Shown: one piece after another, positions 58,701 to 64,000 of the stretch
Position numbering within the stretch: position 1 is the stretch's first letter
Layout of the letters: each line of letters starts with the position of its first letter
Assembly (NCBI RefSeq): GCF_004310425.1
Contig: NZ_SIUB01000001.1
Location: 496,001 to 560,000, forward strand
DNA: 64,000 nucleotides
Direction of reading: 5' to 3'
DNA from: Hansschlegelia quercus
Lineage (GTDB): Bacteria; Pseudomonadota; Alphaproteobacteria; Rhizobiales; Methylopilaceae
The notes under the pieces: model-generated
What the model was told of the DNA's origin: nothing
The model's input: the letters and a program-made list of their open reading frames with translations, nothing else
Databases searched by the model: none
Position numbers and translations under genes: made by a program

Positions 58701-59148
58701 TCAAAACGCGCGCTTCGCGGGCCTCGCGGCCGAGCGCGGTCACGACGTCCTTCGGCAGCGGCGGCGGGGTGCCCGTCCAGTTCGACGGCAGAAGATCCAG
58801 AAAGAGCTTGTCTCCGGCCTCATTGACGCTGAGGCGCGCGGGTTTCGTCAGCGCCACGCGCAGACCCCGTCCGTCCGGGTCGCGCCGGATGACGTTGACG
58901 AAACCGCCGAGGCCGCTGGAGAGCGGAGCGAAGTCGGCCTTCACCGGATCGGAGAACGACAGGATGAGCACGTTGTTCGCGAGCTTGGCGTCGTAGCCCG
59001 GCAGCCGATCGAAGGAGAGCACGATCCGGCCATAGCCCTCCGGAGCTATCGCCGCCGTCACGGTGGCGTCGGCCGCGCGCGCGGGCGCGCTGGCTGCAAT
59101 CGCCAGACCGACCCACGCGATGACCGCAAGCAGCCTACCCGACGACAA
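55756..59148 (-). CDS. Large periplasmic protein with AMIN-like modules and TPR repeats, flagellar cluster
   Basis: An 1130-residue exported protein. A signal peptide (residues 1-25, ending ARA) is followed by three similar beta-rich modules (about 28-120, 160-257 and 338-433). Each has the run V-x-F...hhh.F, a central Pro/Ala linker separates the second and third (264-337), and they resemble AMIN-type peptidoglycan-binding folds. From about residue 580 to 1100 the protein is Ala/Leu-rich helical TPR-like sequence. It is the last gene of fliL-fliM-DUF6468-motE-like. By position it may be a stator or rod partner such as the MotC/MotK group, but no direct similarity was recognised. Confidence 0.7.
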   Translation of the reverse strand: MSSGRLLAVIAWVGLAIAASAPARAADATVTAAIAPEGYGRIVLSFDRLPGYDAKLANNVLILSFSDPVKADFAPLSSGLGGFVNVIRRDPDGRGLRVALTKPARLSVNEAGDKLFLDLLPSNWTGTPPPLPKDVVTALGREAREARVLKAEEELRRMRPKIALDVTGAEQPTFSRLSFKVDDDVDVGFKRIGDKVAVTFGANLAFDVARARSTLPDSVADIETARTNEALVVMIPAPAKVGVRGFREQGAYVLDIDRGERKAVAADDHAAPHDEQPAKPAAAPNVKPAPAPAAAAPAEKAAPVAQPAAAPAAKVAETAPAQPAAKPAPTAKPAPSMPGIASVVKDGDTLRLVFPFSQPTPAAIFRRNKTLWAVFDQPEELGLDAIVKGSGGLVTAASQSGLDSGRLVRLTLSDPRLLTVSLDGSNWVISLGDDMVSRSSPLAVKPAFGANGRSAIEIEAQGLGTIRQIRDPEIGDALSIATLAGPARGVVRPQQFVEFSVLATGQGVAISPIADDLHVNGDLDRIIVRRDSSLALSMLDPNAGAGTPGLPATAPILNGALAADEAAKPFNARENALIELAAMAPTEQRTDARLNLARFYQLRARPADAKAVVEATIEDDKAAARDPRASILLAASDVQLGRSTEALALLSKPDLAASSEAALWRAAALADLGRVGPARDALRSGGSALPQLPGRLQSRFIELAVSLALDAGDRAQAVTQFERLEVLPTLRGIGGREIMRARVYEAVGEVDKALTAYDALVKGPDPEIAAEAELRSVELGLKSGKIKPDAAIERLDQLVTGWRGDWIEAEALAQLVDLYGDVERWRDAFTTLRTAVSAFPDTENSRALQDRMQDRFVNLFLGGGLDRISKLDALSLFYDFQELSPSGKRGDELVRKLADKLVDVDLLDQASALLDYQIDNRLSGAARAQVAARAALIDLMNNKPAKAVDVLRRTRQADLPASLANTRLVLEARALAMSGRTDLALEMAEGIEGAQGARLAADMLWTARRWADAGEALERLLGAAWKDPAPLDSDQRTQVMRAAIALSLAGDAMGVDRLRNKFASKMTNSPEAQSFDVVTAPVEMRGDAFREIARSIATSSTFDAFMREYKARSAEDLPSDKTASATPTKA

Positions 59149-59242
59149 GCCGGTTCCTCCGGAAGCGCGGCCTGTCGCCGCTCAACCGGGACCTTAATCG
59201 TCAAGGCGTTGGCAAGCCGTTACCACCGCGGGAAGTCGACGC

Positions 59243-59989
59243 TTATTGCGAGGCTGGACGGCCGCCGATCTTGGGCAGTTCGCTCGCCGCAAGCTCCGCC
59301 GGCGGCGGACCGACGTCGCGACGGGCCAGGGACACGGTGAGCCGCTGGGCCGCTTCTGGCGCCATCGCGCCGAGAATGTCGGAGAGCTTCGAGGGCTTCA
59401 TCATCGCAGCCACCTCGAGCAGGACGCGCGGGTCGAGCTTCTCGAAGATCGCGGCGGCCTGCTTGACCTTCATGGCCTCGTACATGGTGACGAGGTCCTT
59501 GTAGCGGGCCTGCTCTTCGTCGGTCCGCTTCTTGTCCTCGCTCGCGATCGTCTCCTCGATGCGCTTCAGCTCCTGGAGACGGTCCTCGAGCCGCTTTTCA
59601 GCCGCCTTCAAAAGATTCTCGCGCAGGTCGATTTCAGCGGAGCGGCTGTCGAGCTGCTCGCGCCTTTTGGAAAGCGCCTCGACGAGCGCCGGCTGCGCCG
59701 AGGCCGGCTCGGTGAGCAGGCCCTGGGAGGGAGGGCTCGCGGTCGGCGGGTTCTCCACCCGCTCGGTCGAAACTTTGCGGACGCCGTTCTCCGGCGCAGC
59801 TGAGGGCTTAGTCTCCTCCCGACTGGCTTCAGCGGGCGCAGGCGCCGCGGGCTTCGCGTCCTCTGAGGCGTGCGCGGGCGGCACGAACAGGATGCTCGAA
59901 TGGGTCGCGAGCCCGACGAGCTTGAGCGCGAGCAAAGCCCCGGCGGCGGTCATCATGGCCGGCATGAGGCGGATGCGCATGAGGTTCAC
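59243..59989 (-). CDS. MotE-like flagellar motility protein
   Basis: A 248-residue protein with an N-terminal membrane anchor or signal, a Pro/Glu linker, a coiled coil (about 100-165) and a C-terminal domain 'MKVKQAAAIFEKLDPRVLLE' then VAAMMKPSKLSDILGAM, the MgtE-N/FliG-like helical domain. In Sinorhizobium, MotE is a periplasmic chaperone for the motor protein MotC; here the family assignment is from the layout and that domain. The start is GTG 59989, overlapping the DUF6468 stop, with GGGAG upstream. The large TPR gene follows 94 bp later. Confidence 0.8.
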   Translation of the reverse strand: MNLMRIRLMPAMMTAAGALLALKLVGLATHSSILFVPPAHASEDAKPAAPAPAEASREETKPSAAPENGVRKVSTERVENPPTASPPSQGLLTEPASAQPALVEALSKRREQLDSRSAEIDLRENLLKAAEKRLEDRLQELKRIEETIASEDKKRTDEEQARYKDLVTMYEAMKVKQAAAIFEKLDPRVLLEVAAMMKPSKLSDILGAMAPEAAQRLTVSLARRDVGPPPAELAASELPKIGGRPASQ

Positions 59990-60510
59990 GCCGCGCTCCC
60001 AAGGCTGAGCGCGCGAATGCGCGTCGAAAACATCTCGGCTGCGGCGGCTGTCGCAAGCGAGGGGCTGATGGCGCGGATCGCCTCGGCGCGCTCGGCGGCG
60101 GCGCGGGCCTCCTTGCGAGCCTCCTCACGCTCGACCTCGAGCTTTTCAACCTCGACGCGCTCGGACAGGCGATGGGTGTGATCGCGGGCGGCCTTGGCGA
60201 TGCGGGTGATGCGCTCGATCACCTCCTCGCCCGCGCCGAGCTGCCCCGCCATTTCGAGGCTGAGCGCCTGGGCGCGGCCGAGGCGTTCCGACAGCGTCTC
60301 CTCGCAGGCGCCCACGGTCGCCCGGAGCGCGATGATCGAACGCTCCGCCGCGTGGGTCGCCGCGACCAGCTCGCCGATCGTCTGGCGCATGGCGCCCTCG
60401 TCGGCGCGCAGGCGCTTCAGCCGACGGTCGAGCACGGCGCAATAGACGATCGTGGCCGACAGCAGGAGCGCGACCATCCCTTCGATCGCAAAACCGAGAA
60501 TCCCGTCCAT
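59986..60510 (-). CDS. DUF6468 domain-containing flagellar-associated protein
   Basis: A 174-residue protein with one N-terminal membrane helix ('GFAIEGMVALLLSATIVYCA') followed by 'VLDRRLKRLRADEGAMRQTI' and a long coiled coil. This is the DUF6468 family, found next to fliM in Hyphomicrobiales. Function unknown; a membrane-anchored coiled coil near the switch gene suggests a motor accessory. The ATG overlaps the fliM stop by one base (TGATG), and its own stop overlaps the motE-like start, so the three are translationally coupled. Confidence 0.85.
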   Translation of the reverse strand: MDGILGFAIEGMVALLLSATIVYCAVLDRRLKRLRADEGAMRQTIGELVAATHAAERSIIALRATVGACEETLSERLGRAQALSLEMAGQLGAGEEVIERITRIAKAARDHTHRLSERVEVEKLEVEREEARKEARAAAERAEAIRAISPSLATAAAAEMFSTRIRALSLGSAA

Positions 60511-61670
60511 CACGACGCCTCCGTGCGAAGTTCCGCCGACGCTTCGAAGACCGCGAGCGTGGTTCGGGATCGTCTCAGCGGCCGCGCGACCTGGATCGCC
60601 ACGTTCTCGCCCGCGCGGCCCATGCGCGCCTCCGTCAGAACCTGGTCGCCGCAGCGGAGCTCGACGAGATGGTCCGGCTTGATGTCGAGCATCAGCGTGT
60701 CGCCGACGTCGAGGTTCATGATGGTCTTGAGCGGCAGCTTCTTCTCGTAGAGCACGGCGGCGACCTCGGCCTTGGCGGCCCAGATCTCGGTCGCGAGATG
60801 GCCCTCCCAGGTCGTGTCGCGGCCGAACTTCTCGCCCATGAACATCTGCAGCAGGATGTCGCGAATGGGCTCTAGGGTCGCGTAGGGGATCAGGATCTCG
60901 ATCGCGCCGCCGCGCTCCTCCATGTCGACGCGCAGCGTGACGAGGATCGCGGCGTTGGCGGGACGGGTGATCGCTGCGAAACGCGGGTTCGTCTCCAACC
61001 GGTCGAGCGAGAAGTCGACCGGGCTCACCGGACGGAAGGCGTGCTCGGCGTCGGTCAGCACCACCTCGATCATGCGCTGGACGAGGCTGGTCTCGATGGT
61101 GGTGTACGGCCTGCCCTCGACCTTCATCTTGGTCACGCCGCGGCGCCCGCCGAGCAGCACGTCGATGATCGAGTAGATCAAAGCGCTGTCGACGGTCATC
61201 AGGCCGAAACCGTCCCATTGTTCAGCCTTGAAGACCGAGAGGATCGCCGGCAGCGGGATCGCGTTGAGATAGTCGCCGAAGCGCACTGAGCGCATGCTGT
61301 CGAGCGAGACCTCCACGTTGTCGGAGGTGAAGGTGCGCAAGCTCGTCGTGAGCAGCCGGACCAGCCGGTCGAACACGATCTCGAGCATCGGCAGGCGCTC
61401 GTAGGAGACGAGCGCCGAGTTGATGATCGCGCGTATGCCGGAGCTGTCGGTGAGACCGAGCTCCTGCGGGTTGAAGCCCAGCAGGGTGTCGATCTCATCC
61501 TGGTTCAGGATGCGATCGGGCGACTTCTGGTCGCCGCTGACCGTCTTCGGGTCGTCGAGCATGGCGGCCCAGCCGCCGGCGGGGGCGCCGACCTCCCCCA
61601 CCTGCTCGGTCATCGCCGCTTCCCATTCAGCGGCGAGATCGTCGTCGGTTGTCGCGTTTTCTCCGGCCAT
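60510..61670 (-). CDS. fliM: Flagellar motor switch protein FliM
   Basis: A 386-residue C-ring subunit. The CheC-like middle domain reads 'LPMLEIVFDRLVRLLTTSLR' and 'SVRFGDYLNAIPLPAILSVF', and the C-terminal SpoA domain ends the protein ('LPLKTIMNLDVGDTLMLDIKPDHLVEL', split for length). An N-terminal leader of about 50 residues precedes 'RILNQDEIDTLLGF'; the classic CheY-binding LSQ-EIDALL motif appears here in shortened form (LNQDEIDTLL). It follows fliL by 21 bp. Confidence 0.95.
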   Translation of the reverse strand: MAGENATTDDDLAAEWEAAMTEQVGEVGAPAGGWAAMLDDPKTVSGDQKSPDRILNQDEIDTLLGFNPQELGLTDSSGIRAIINSALVSYERLPMLEIVFDRLVRLLTTSLRTFTSDNVEVSLDSMRSVRFGDYLNAIPLPAILSVFKAEQWDGFGLMTVDSALIYSIIDVLLGGRRGVTKMKVEGRPYTTIETSLVQRMIEVVLTDAEHAFRPVSPVDFSLDRLETNPRFAAITRPANAAILVTLRVDMEERGGAIEILIPYATLEPIRDILLQMFMGEKFGRDTTWEGHLATEIWAAKAEVAAVLYEKKLPLKTIMNLDVGDTLMLDIKPDHLVELRCGDQVLTEARMGRAGENVAIQVARPLRRSRTTLAVFEASAELRTEAS

Positions 61671-61691
61671 GGATCGAGCTCCTTCGACCGC

Positions 61692-62234
61692 TTACTGGAT
61701 CACGATGTCCCTGAAGAGCACGGCGGCGACCTTTGCCGGCGCGACGGCGGTGTTCACCCGCCGCAGCAGCTCTTCCTTCAGCCGATAGGCGCCGGAGGAG
61801 CCGCGGATATCTTCGGGGCGAAGCTCCCGGAGATGCGTCTGGAAGCTGTCCAGCACGCGCGGCATCATCGGCTTGATGATCGCGGCCATCTCAGGCTTGT
61901 CGACCTCGAGCGAGATGTTCAGGCGGACGTAACGCGGCTTCTGGCTGTCGGCCGTCGCCAGGTTCACGGTCATTTCGGGCAGATCGACAAAGGCGGCGCC
62001 GGCTTCCGCCGCGCCATGCTCGTCGCCTCCCGCCTTGGCCTCGCCGTGGCCGCCTTCTTCGCCGTGCTCGGCGGCGGCGGCTTCCGCGTGATCGCCCCCC
62101 TTGCCGCCGAACATCATGAAGCCGCCGGCGCCGCCGAGGAGCAGCACGAGCGCCGCCGCGCCGCCGATGATGATCAGCTTCTTTTTCTTCGATTTCACGG
62201 CTGCAGCCGGAACGCCGTCTTCGGTATTCGCCAT
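61692..62234 (-). CDS. fliL: Flagellar basal body-associated protein FliL
   Basis: A 180-residue single-pass membrane protein. After MANTEDGVPAAAVKSKKKK comes one helix (LIIIGGAAALVLLLGGAGGF), then an acidic His/Glu/Gly-rich linker (about 47-85) and the conserved periplasmic domain 'FVDLPEMTVNLATADSQKPR', 'YVRLNISLEVDKPEMAAIIK' and 'RVNTAVAPAKVAAVLFRDIVIQ' (split for length). FliL surrounds the stator and raises motor torque. ATG 62234 gives the usual N-terminus; an ATG at 62270 with AGGA 10 nt upstream is also possible. Confidence 0.9.
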   Translation of the reverse strand: MANTEDGVPAAAVKSKKKKLIIIGGAAALVLLLGGAGGFMMFGGKGGDHAEAAAAEHGEEGGHGEAKAGGDEHGAAEAGAAFVDLPEMTVNLATADSQKPRYVRLNISLEVDKPEMAAIIKPMMPRVLDSFQTHLRELRPEDIRGSSGAYRLKEELLRRVNTAVAPAKVAAVLFRDIVIQ

Positions 62235-62295
62235 GTCGCTCGCGTCCGCGACGCAAGCGCCGCGCTCCATGTCCGCCGATCCTCGCCGGCATGGT

Positions 62296-62331
62296 TAACG
62301 GATAGGTCGCAAAGCTTAACGAAACCTTGAG
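62296..62331. promoter_or_regulatory. CtrA-type box(es) between fliL and flgF
   Basis: TTAA at 62317-62320 is followed after 7 bp by TTGA (62328-62331), one base from the CtrA consensus. A further TTAA is at 62296-62299. The region is shared by the divergent fliL-fliM operon and flgF-flgG. Recognition by CtrA is inferred. Confidence 0.55.
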
Positions 62332-62342
62332 ATCGCCCCCGC

Positions 62343-62361
62343 CCCGGCAAAACCTGCCGGG
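62343..62361. promoter_or_regulatory. Palindrome CCCGGCA-N5-TGCCGGG upstream of flgF, ftr-like
   Basis: Perfect 7-bp arms around AAACC; the core CGGCAAAACCTGCCG (62345-62359) matches the elements at 5793 and 53541. It lies 28 bp (centre to centre) from the CtrA-type box, on the flgF side. The flgF GTG is about 187 bp further on, so the flgF leader would be long if transcription starts here. Confidence 0.7.
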
Positions 62362-62547
62362 CAGATTGCGCCGCCCGACCGGCTGCCGCCCATCGACAAC
62401 GCGGCCCCGATCGCCGGCGGCCCCCTCATCTTCGAGCGTTTTTCGCGTCTGGCACGCCGGCTGCACATTGAACGGCGGACAGGGCGGCCGTCGGGGAGGA
62501 TGGCAGTCAGGTTCTTATCGCTGGAACTGAACCCTCGGGAGCGTGTG

Positions 62548-63294
62548 GTGGAAAACGCCTCTCTGGTCGGGTTGTCGCGACAGGTCGTCCTGCAGCGCGA
62601 ACTCGACGTGATTTCAAACAATGTCGCGAACATGAACACTGCCGGCTTTAAGGCCGAGCAGATGTCGTTCGAGGAGTTCGTGTCGCCGAAGGCGCGCGAC
62701 AACAACTTTGCGCGACGCGACCGGCCGCTGTCCTTTGTCGAGGATCGCGCGACCTGGCACGATTTCTCCGGCGGCGTCGTGCAGACGACCGGATCGGACA
62801 CGGACGTCGCGATCGACGGCGAAGGCTTCTTCGTCGTCGAGGCCGCGGGCGGCCAGCGCTACACCCGCAACGGAGCGTTCCAGATCAACGCGCGGGGCGA
62901 ACTCGTGACGAACGAGGGCGCTCGGGTGATGTCGACCTCCGGTCCGATCCAGCTCGGCCCGACCGAGACCGGGCTCTCGATCTCAAAGGACGGCACGATC
63001 GCGACCAGCGAGGGCATTCGCGGACGCCTAAAGGTCGCTCTCTTTGACAATCTGCAAGCCATGACAAAGGCCGGCGGCAGCCTGTTCTCGACCGACGCTC
63101 AGCCGACCGACGCGACGACCAAGACTACCCGGCTCATCCAGGGCGCGGTCGAAAAGTCGAACGTCCGTCCAGTCGTGGAGATGAGCCGCCTCGTCGAGGT
63201 GACCCGCTCCTACTCCACCGTCTCCGCCATGCTCGACAAGCAGGACGACATACGTCGGACCGCGATCGAGCGCCTCGCCGACGTCCCGGCCTGA
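62548..63294 (+). CDS. flgF: Flagellar basal-body rod protein FlgF
   Basis: A 248-residue proximal/distal rod subunit. The N-terminus 'VENASLVGLSRQVVLQRELD' with VISNNVANMNTAGFKAE is the rod motif of FlgF/FlgG. 'SDTDVAIDGEGFFVVEAAGG' and 'RYTRNGAFQINARGELVTNEG' follow, and the C-terminal 'VEMSRLVEVTRSYSTVSAML' helix closes it. GTG 62548 is chosen because GGGAG lies 6 nt upstream and it matches the family start. It precedes flgG by 27 bp. Confidence 0.93.
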   Translation: MENASLVGLSRQVVLQRELDVISNNVANMNTAGFKAEQMSFEEFVSPKARDNNFARRDRPLSFVEDRATWHDFSGGVVQTTGSDTDVAIDGEGFFVVEAAGGQRYTRNGAFQINARGELVTNEGARVMSTSGPIQLGPTETGLSISKDGTIATSEGIRGRLKVALFDNLQAMTKAGGSLFSTDAQPTDATTKTTRLIQGAVEKSNVRPVVEMSRLVEVTRSYSTVSAMLDKQDDIRRTAIERLADVPA

Positions 63295-63321
63295 CCCGTC
63301 GAGCCTGAAGGATCATAAGCG

Positions 63322-64000
63322 ATGCGCGCTCTCTACACGGCTTCGACGGGCATGGCCGCCCAGGAAGCCAACGTTGAAATCATCTCGAACAACATCGCGA
63401 ACATGCGCACGTCTGGCTTCAAGAGAAGCCGGGCGGAGTTCCAGGACCTGCTCTACCAGTCGATGCGAAGGGTCGGGTCGGCGACGTCGGACTCCGGAAC
63501 AGTGCTGCCCACCGGCGTCGACATCGGCTCCGGCGTCAAGCTGGTCGCCACGCCCCGCGTGATGAGCCAGGGCACGGTGACGTCCACCGAGAAGCCCTAT
63601 GATATGGCGATCAAGGGCGACGGCTTCTTCCAGATCGATCTGCCAGACGGCACGACCGCCTATACCCGGGACGGCTCCTTCGAGCTCGACCCGAACGGCC
63701 AGCTTGTGACGGCAGAGGGTTACACCGTCCAGCCCGGCATCACCGTTCCGAGCAACGCTACGGCGGTGACGATCAGCGCTACCGGCCTCGTCGAGGCGAC
63801 GCTGCCGGGGCAAACCGCCGCTCAGCAGCTTGGCCAGATCCAGCTCGCGCGCTTTATCAACACCGCCGGCCTCGAAGCCAAAGGCGACAATCTTTTCCTA
63901 GAGACTCCGGCGAGCGGCACGCCGCTGCAGGACGTGCCCGGCGGGGAAGGCTTCGGCACGGTGCTGCAATCCTACCTCGAGCAATCGAACGTCAACGCCG
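63322..64000 (+). CDS. flgG: Flagellar basal-body rod protein FlgG, 3'-truncated by the window edge
   Basis: The first 226 of about 262 residues of the distal rod protein. It begins MRALYTASTGMAAQEANVEI and 'ISNNIANMRTSGFKRSRAEF', the FlgG signature. 'YDMAIKGDGFFQIDLPDGTT' and the long 'LPTGVDIGSGVKLVATPRVM' segment distinguish it from FlgF. It runs off the window just before its C-terminal helix (SYLEQSNVNA is the last seen). Co-transcribed with flgF. Confidence 0.95.
   Translation, partial: MRALYTASTGMAAQEANVEIISNNIANMRTSGFKRSRAEFQDLLYQSMRRVGSATSDSGTVLPTGVDIGSGVKLVATPRVMSQGTVTSTEKPYDMAIKGDGFFQIDLPDGTTAYTRDGSFELDPNGQLVTAEGYTVQPGITVPSNATAVTISATGLVEATLPGQTAAQQLGQIQLARFINTAGLEAKGDNLFLETPASGTPLQDVPGGEGFGTVLQSYLEQSNVNA

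Overview
The window is a gene-dense, GC-rich chromosomal segment of an alphaproteobacterium, most likely of the order Hyphomicrobiales (Rhizobiales). Several things point there: the DUF6101, DUF4170, DUF1285, DUF6111 and DUF6468 families; two DUF1127 proteins; CckA with TTAA-N7-TTAA (CtrA-type) boxes at flagellar promoters; a GTTC-N7-GTTC LexA box between ssb and uvrA; and TrmFO, fbcFBC and MotE-type flagellar genes. Genus cannot be fixed from sequence reading alone. No insertion sequence, prophage or CRISPR array was seen. Most long reading frames opposite the genes listed here are GC-rich shadows.

Region by region. 1-5.7 kb: housekeeping and small conserved genes (partial DUF6101, CysQ-like phosphatase, DUF4170, DmeF-type cation efflux, LysR, DUF1127, DUF937, DUF1345). 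5.7-8 kb: a lone flhA with a compact CtrA-box/palindrome promoter. 8-12.4 kb: a secreted small protein beside a LysR gene, DUF1275, a transglycosylase and MTA phosphorylase. 12.4-15.4 kb: the cytochrome bc1 operon petABC. 15.6-19.7 kb: trmL, hemF, then a translationally coupled minus-strand cluster DUF1285-NUDIX-DUF6111-cca. 19.9-27.8 kb: a MoxR/DUF58/BatA-like membrane operon followed by MarC. 27.8-29 kb: tRNA-Lys and two very small genes. 29-32.2 kb: a type I secretion pair. 32.3-36.1 kb: coaD, two cyclophilins, queA and tgt. 37.1-40 kb: gyrA and, downstream on the same strand, a tRNA-like RNA gene with its own terminator. 40.2-44 kb: ssb and uvrA, divergent around a LexA box. 44.3-47.5 kb: DUF1127, a gene-poor hairpin-rich stretch, then trmFO, DUF3253 and a secreted thioredoxin-like protein. 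47.5-64 kb: a large flagellar block in which flgBC-fliEQR-flhB runs into the histidine kinase gene cckA, fliO-fliP diverge from it, and fliL-fliM-DUF6468-motE-like-TPR diverges from flgF-flgG.

How it fits together. The flagellar genes cover the export apparatus (FlhA, FlhB, FliO, FliP, FliQ, FliR), rod proteins (FlgB, FlgC, FlgF, FlgG, FliE), the switch (FliM) and motor-associated proteins (FliL, MotE-like, a large periplasmic TPR protein). Three of their promoter regions share one layout: a TTAA-N7-NTNA box, then about 24-28 bp further towards the gene a CGGCAAAAYYTGCCG-type palindrome. This resembles CtrA plus FlbD/ftr control in Caulobacter. cckA, which encodes the kinase at the top of the CtrA phosphorelay, lies at the end of one of these operons.

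The least-explained items are a 75-nt tRNA-like gene downstream of gyrA with a non-canonical anticodon arm, a hairpin-terminator unit around 10.3-10.4 kb, the three-module AMIN-like plus TPR flagellar protein, and a Tgt enzyme missing most of its zinc ligands.
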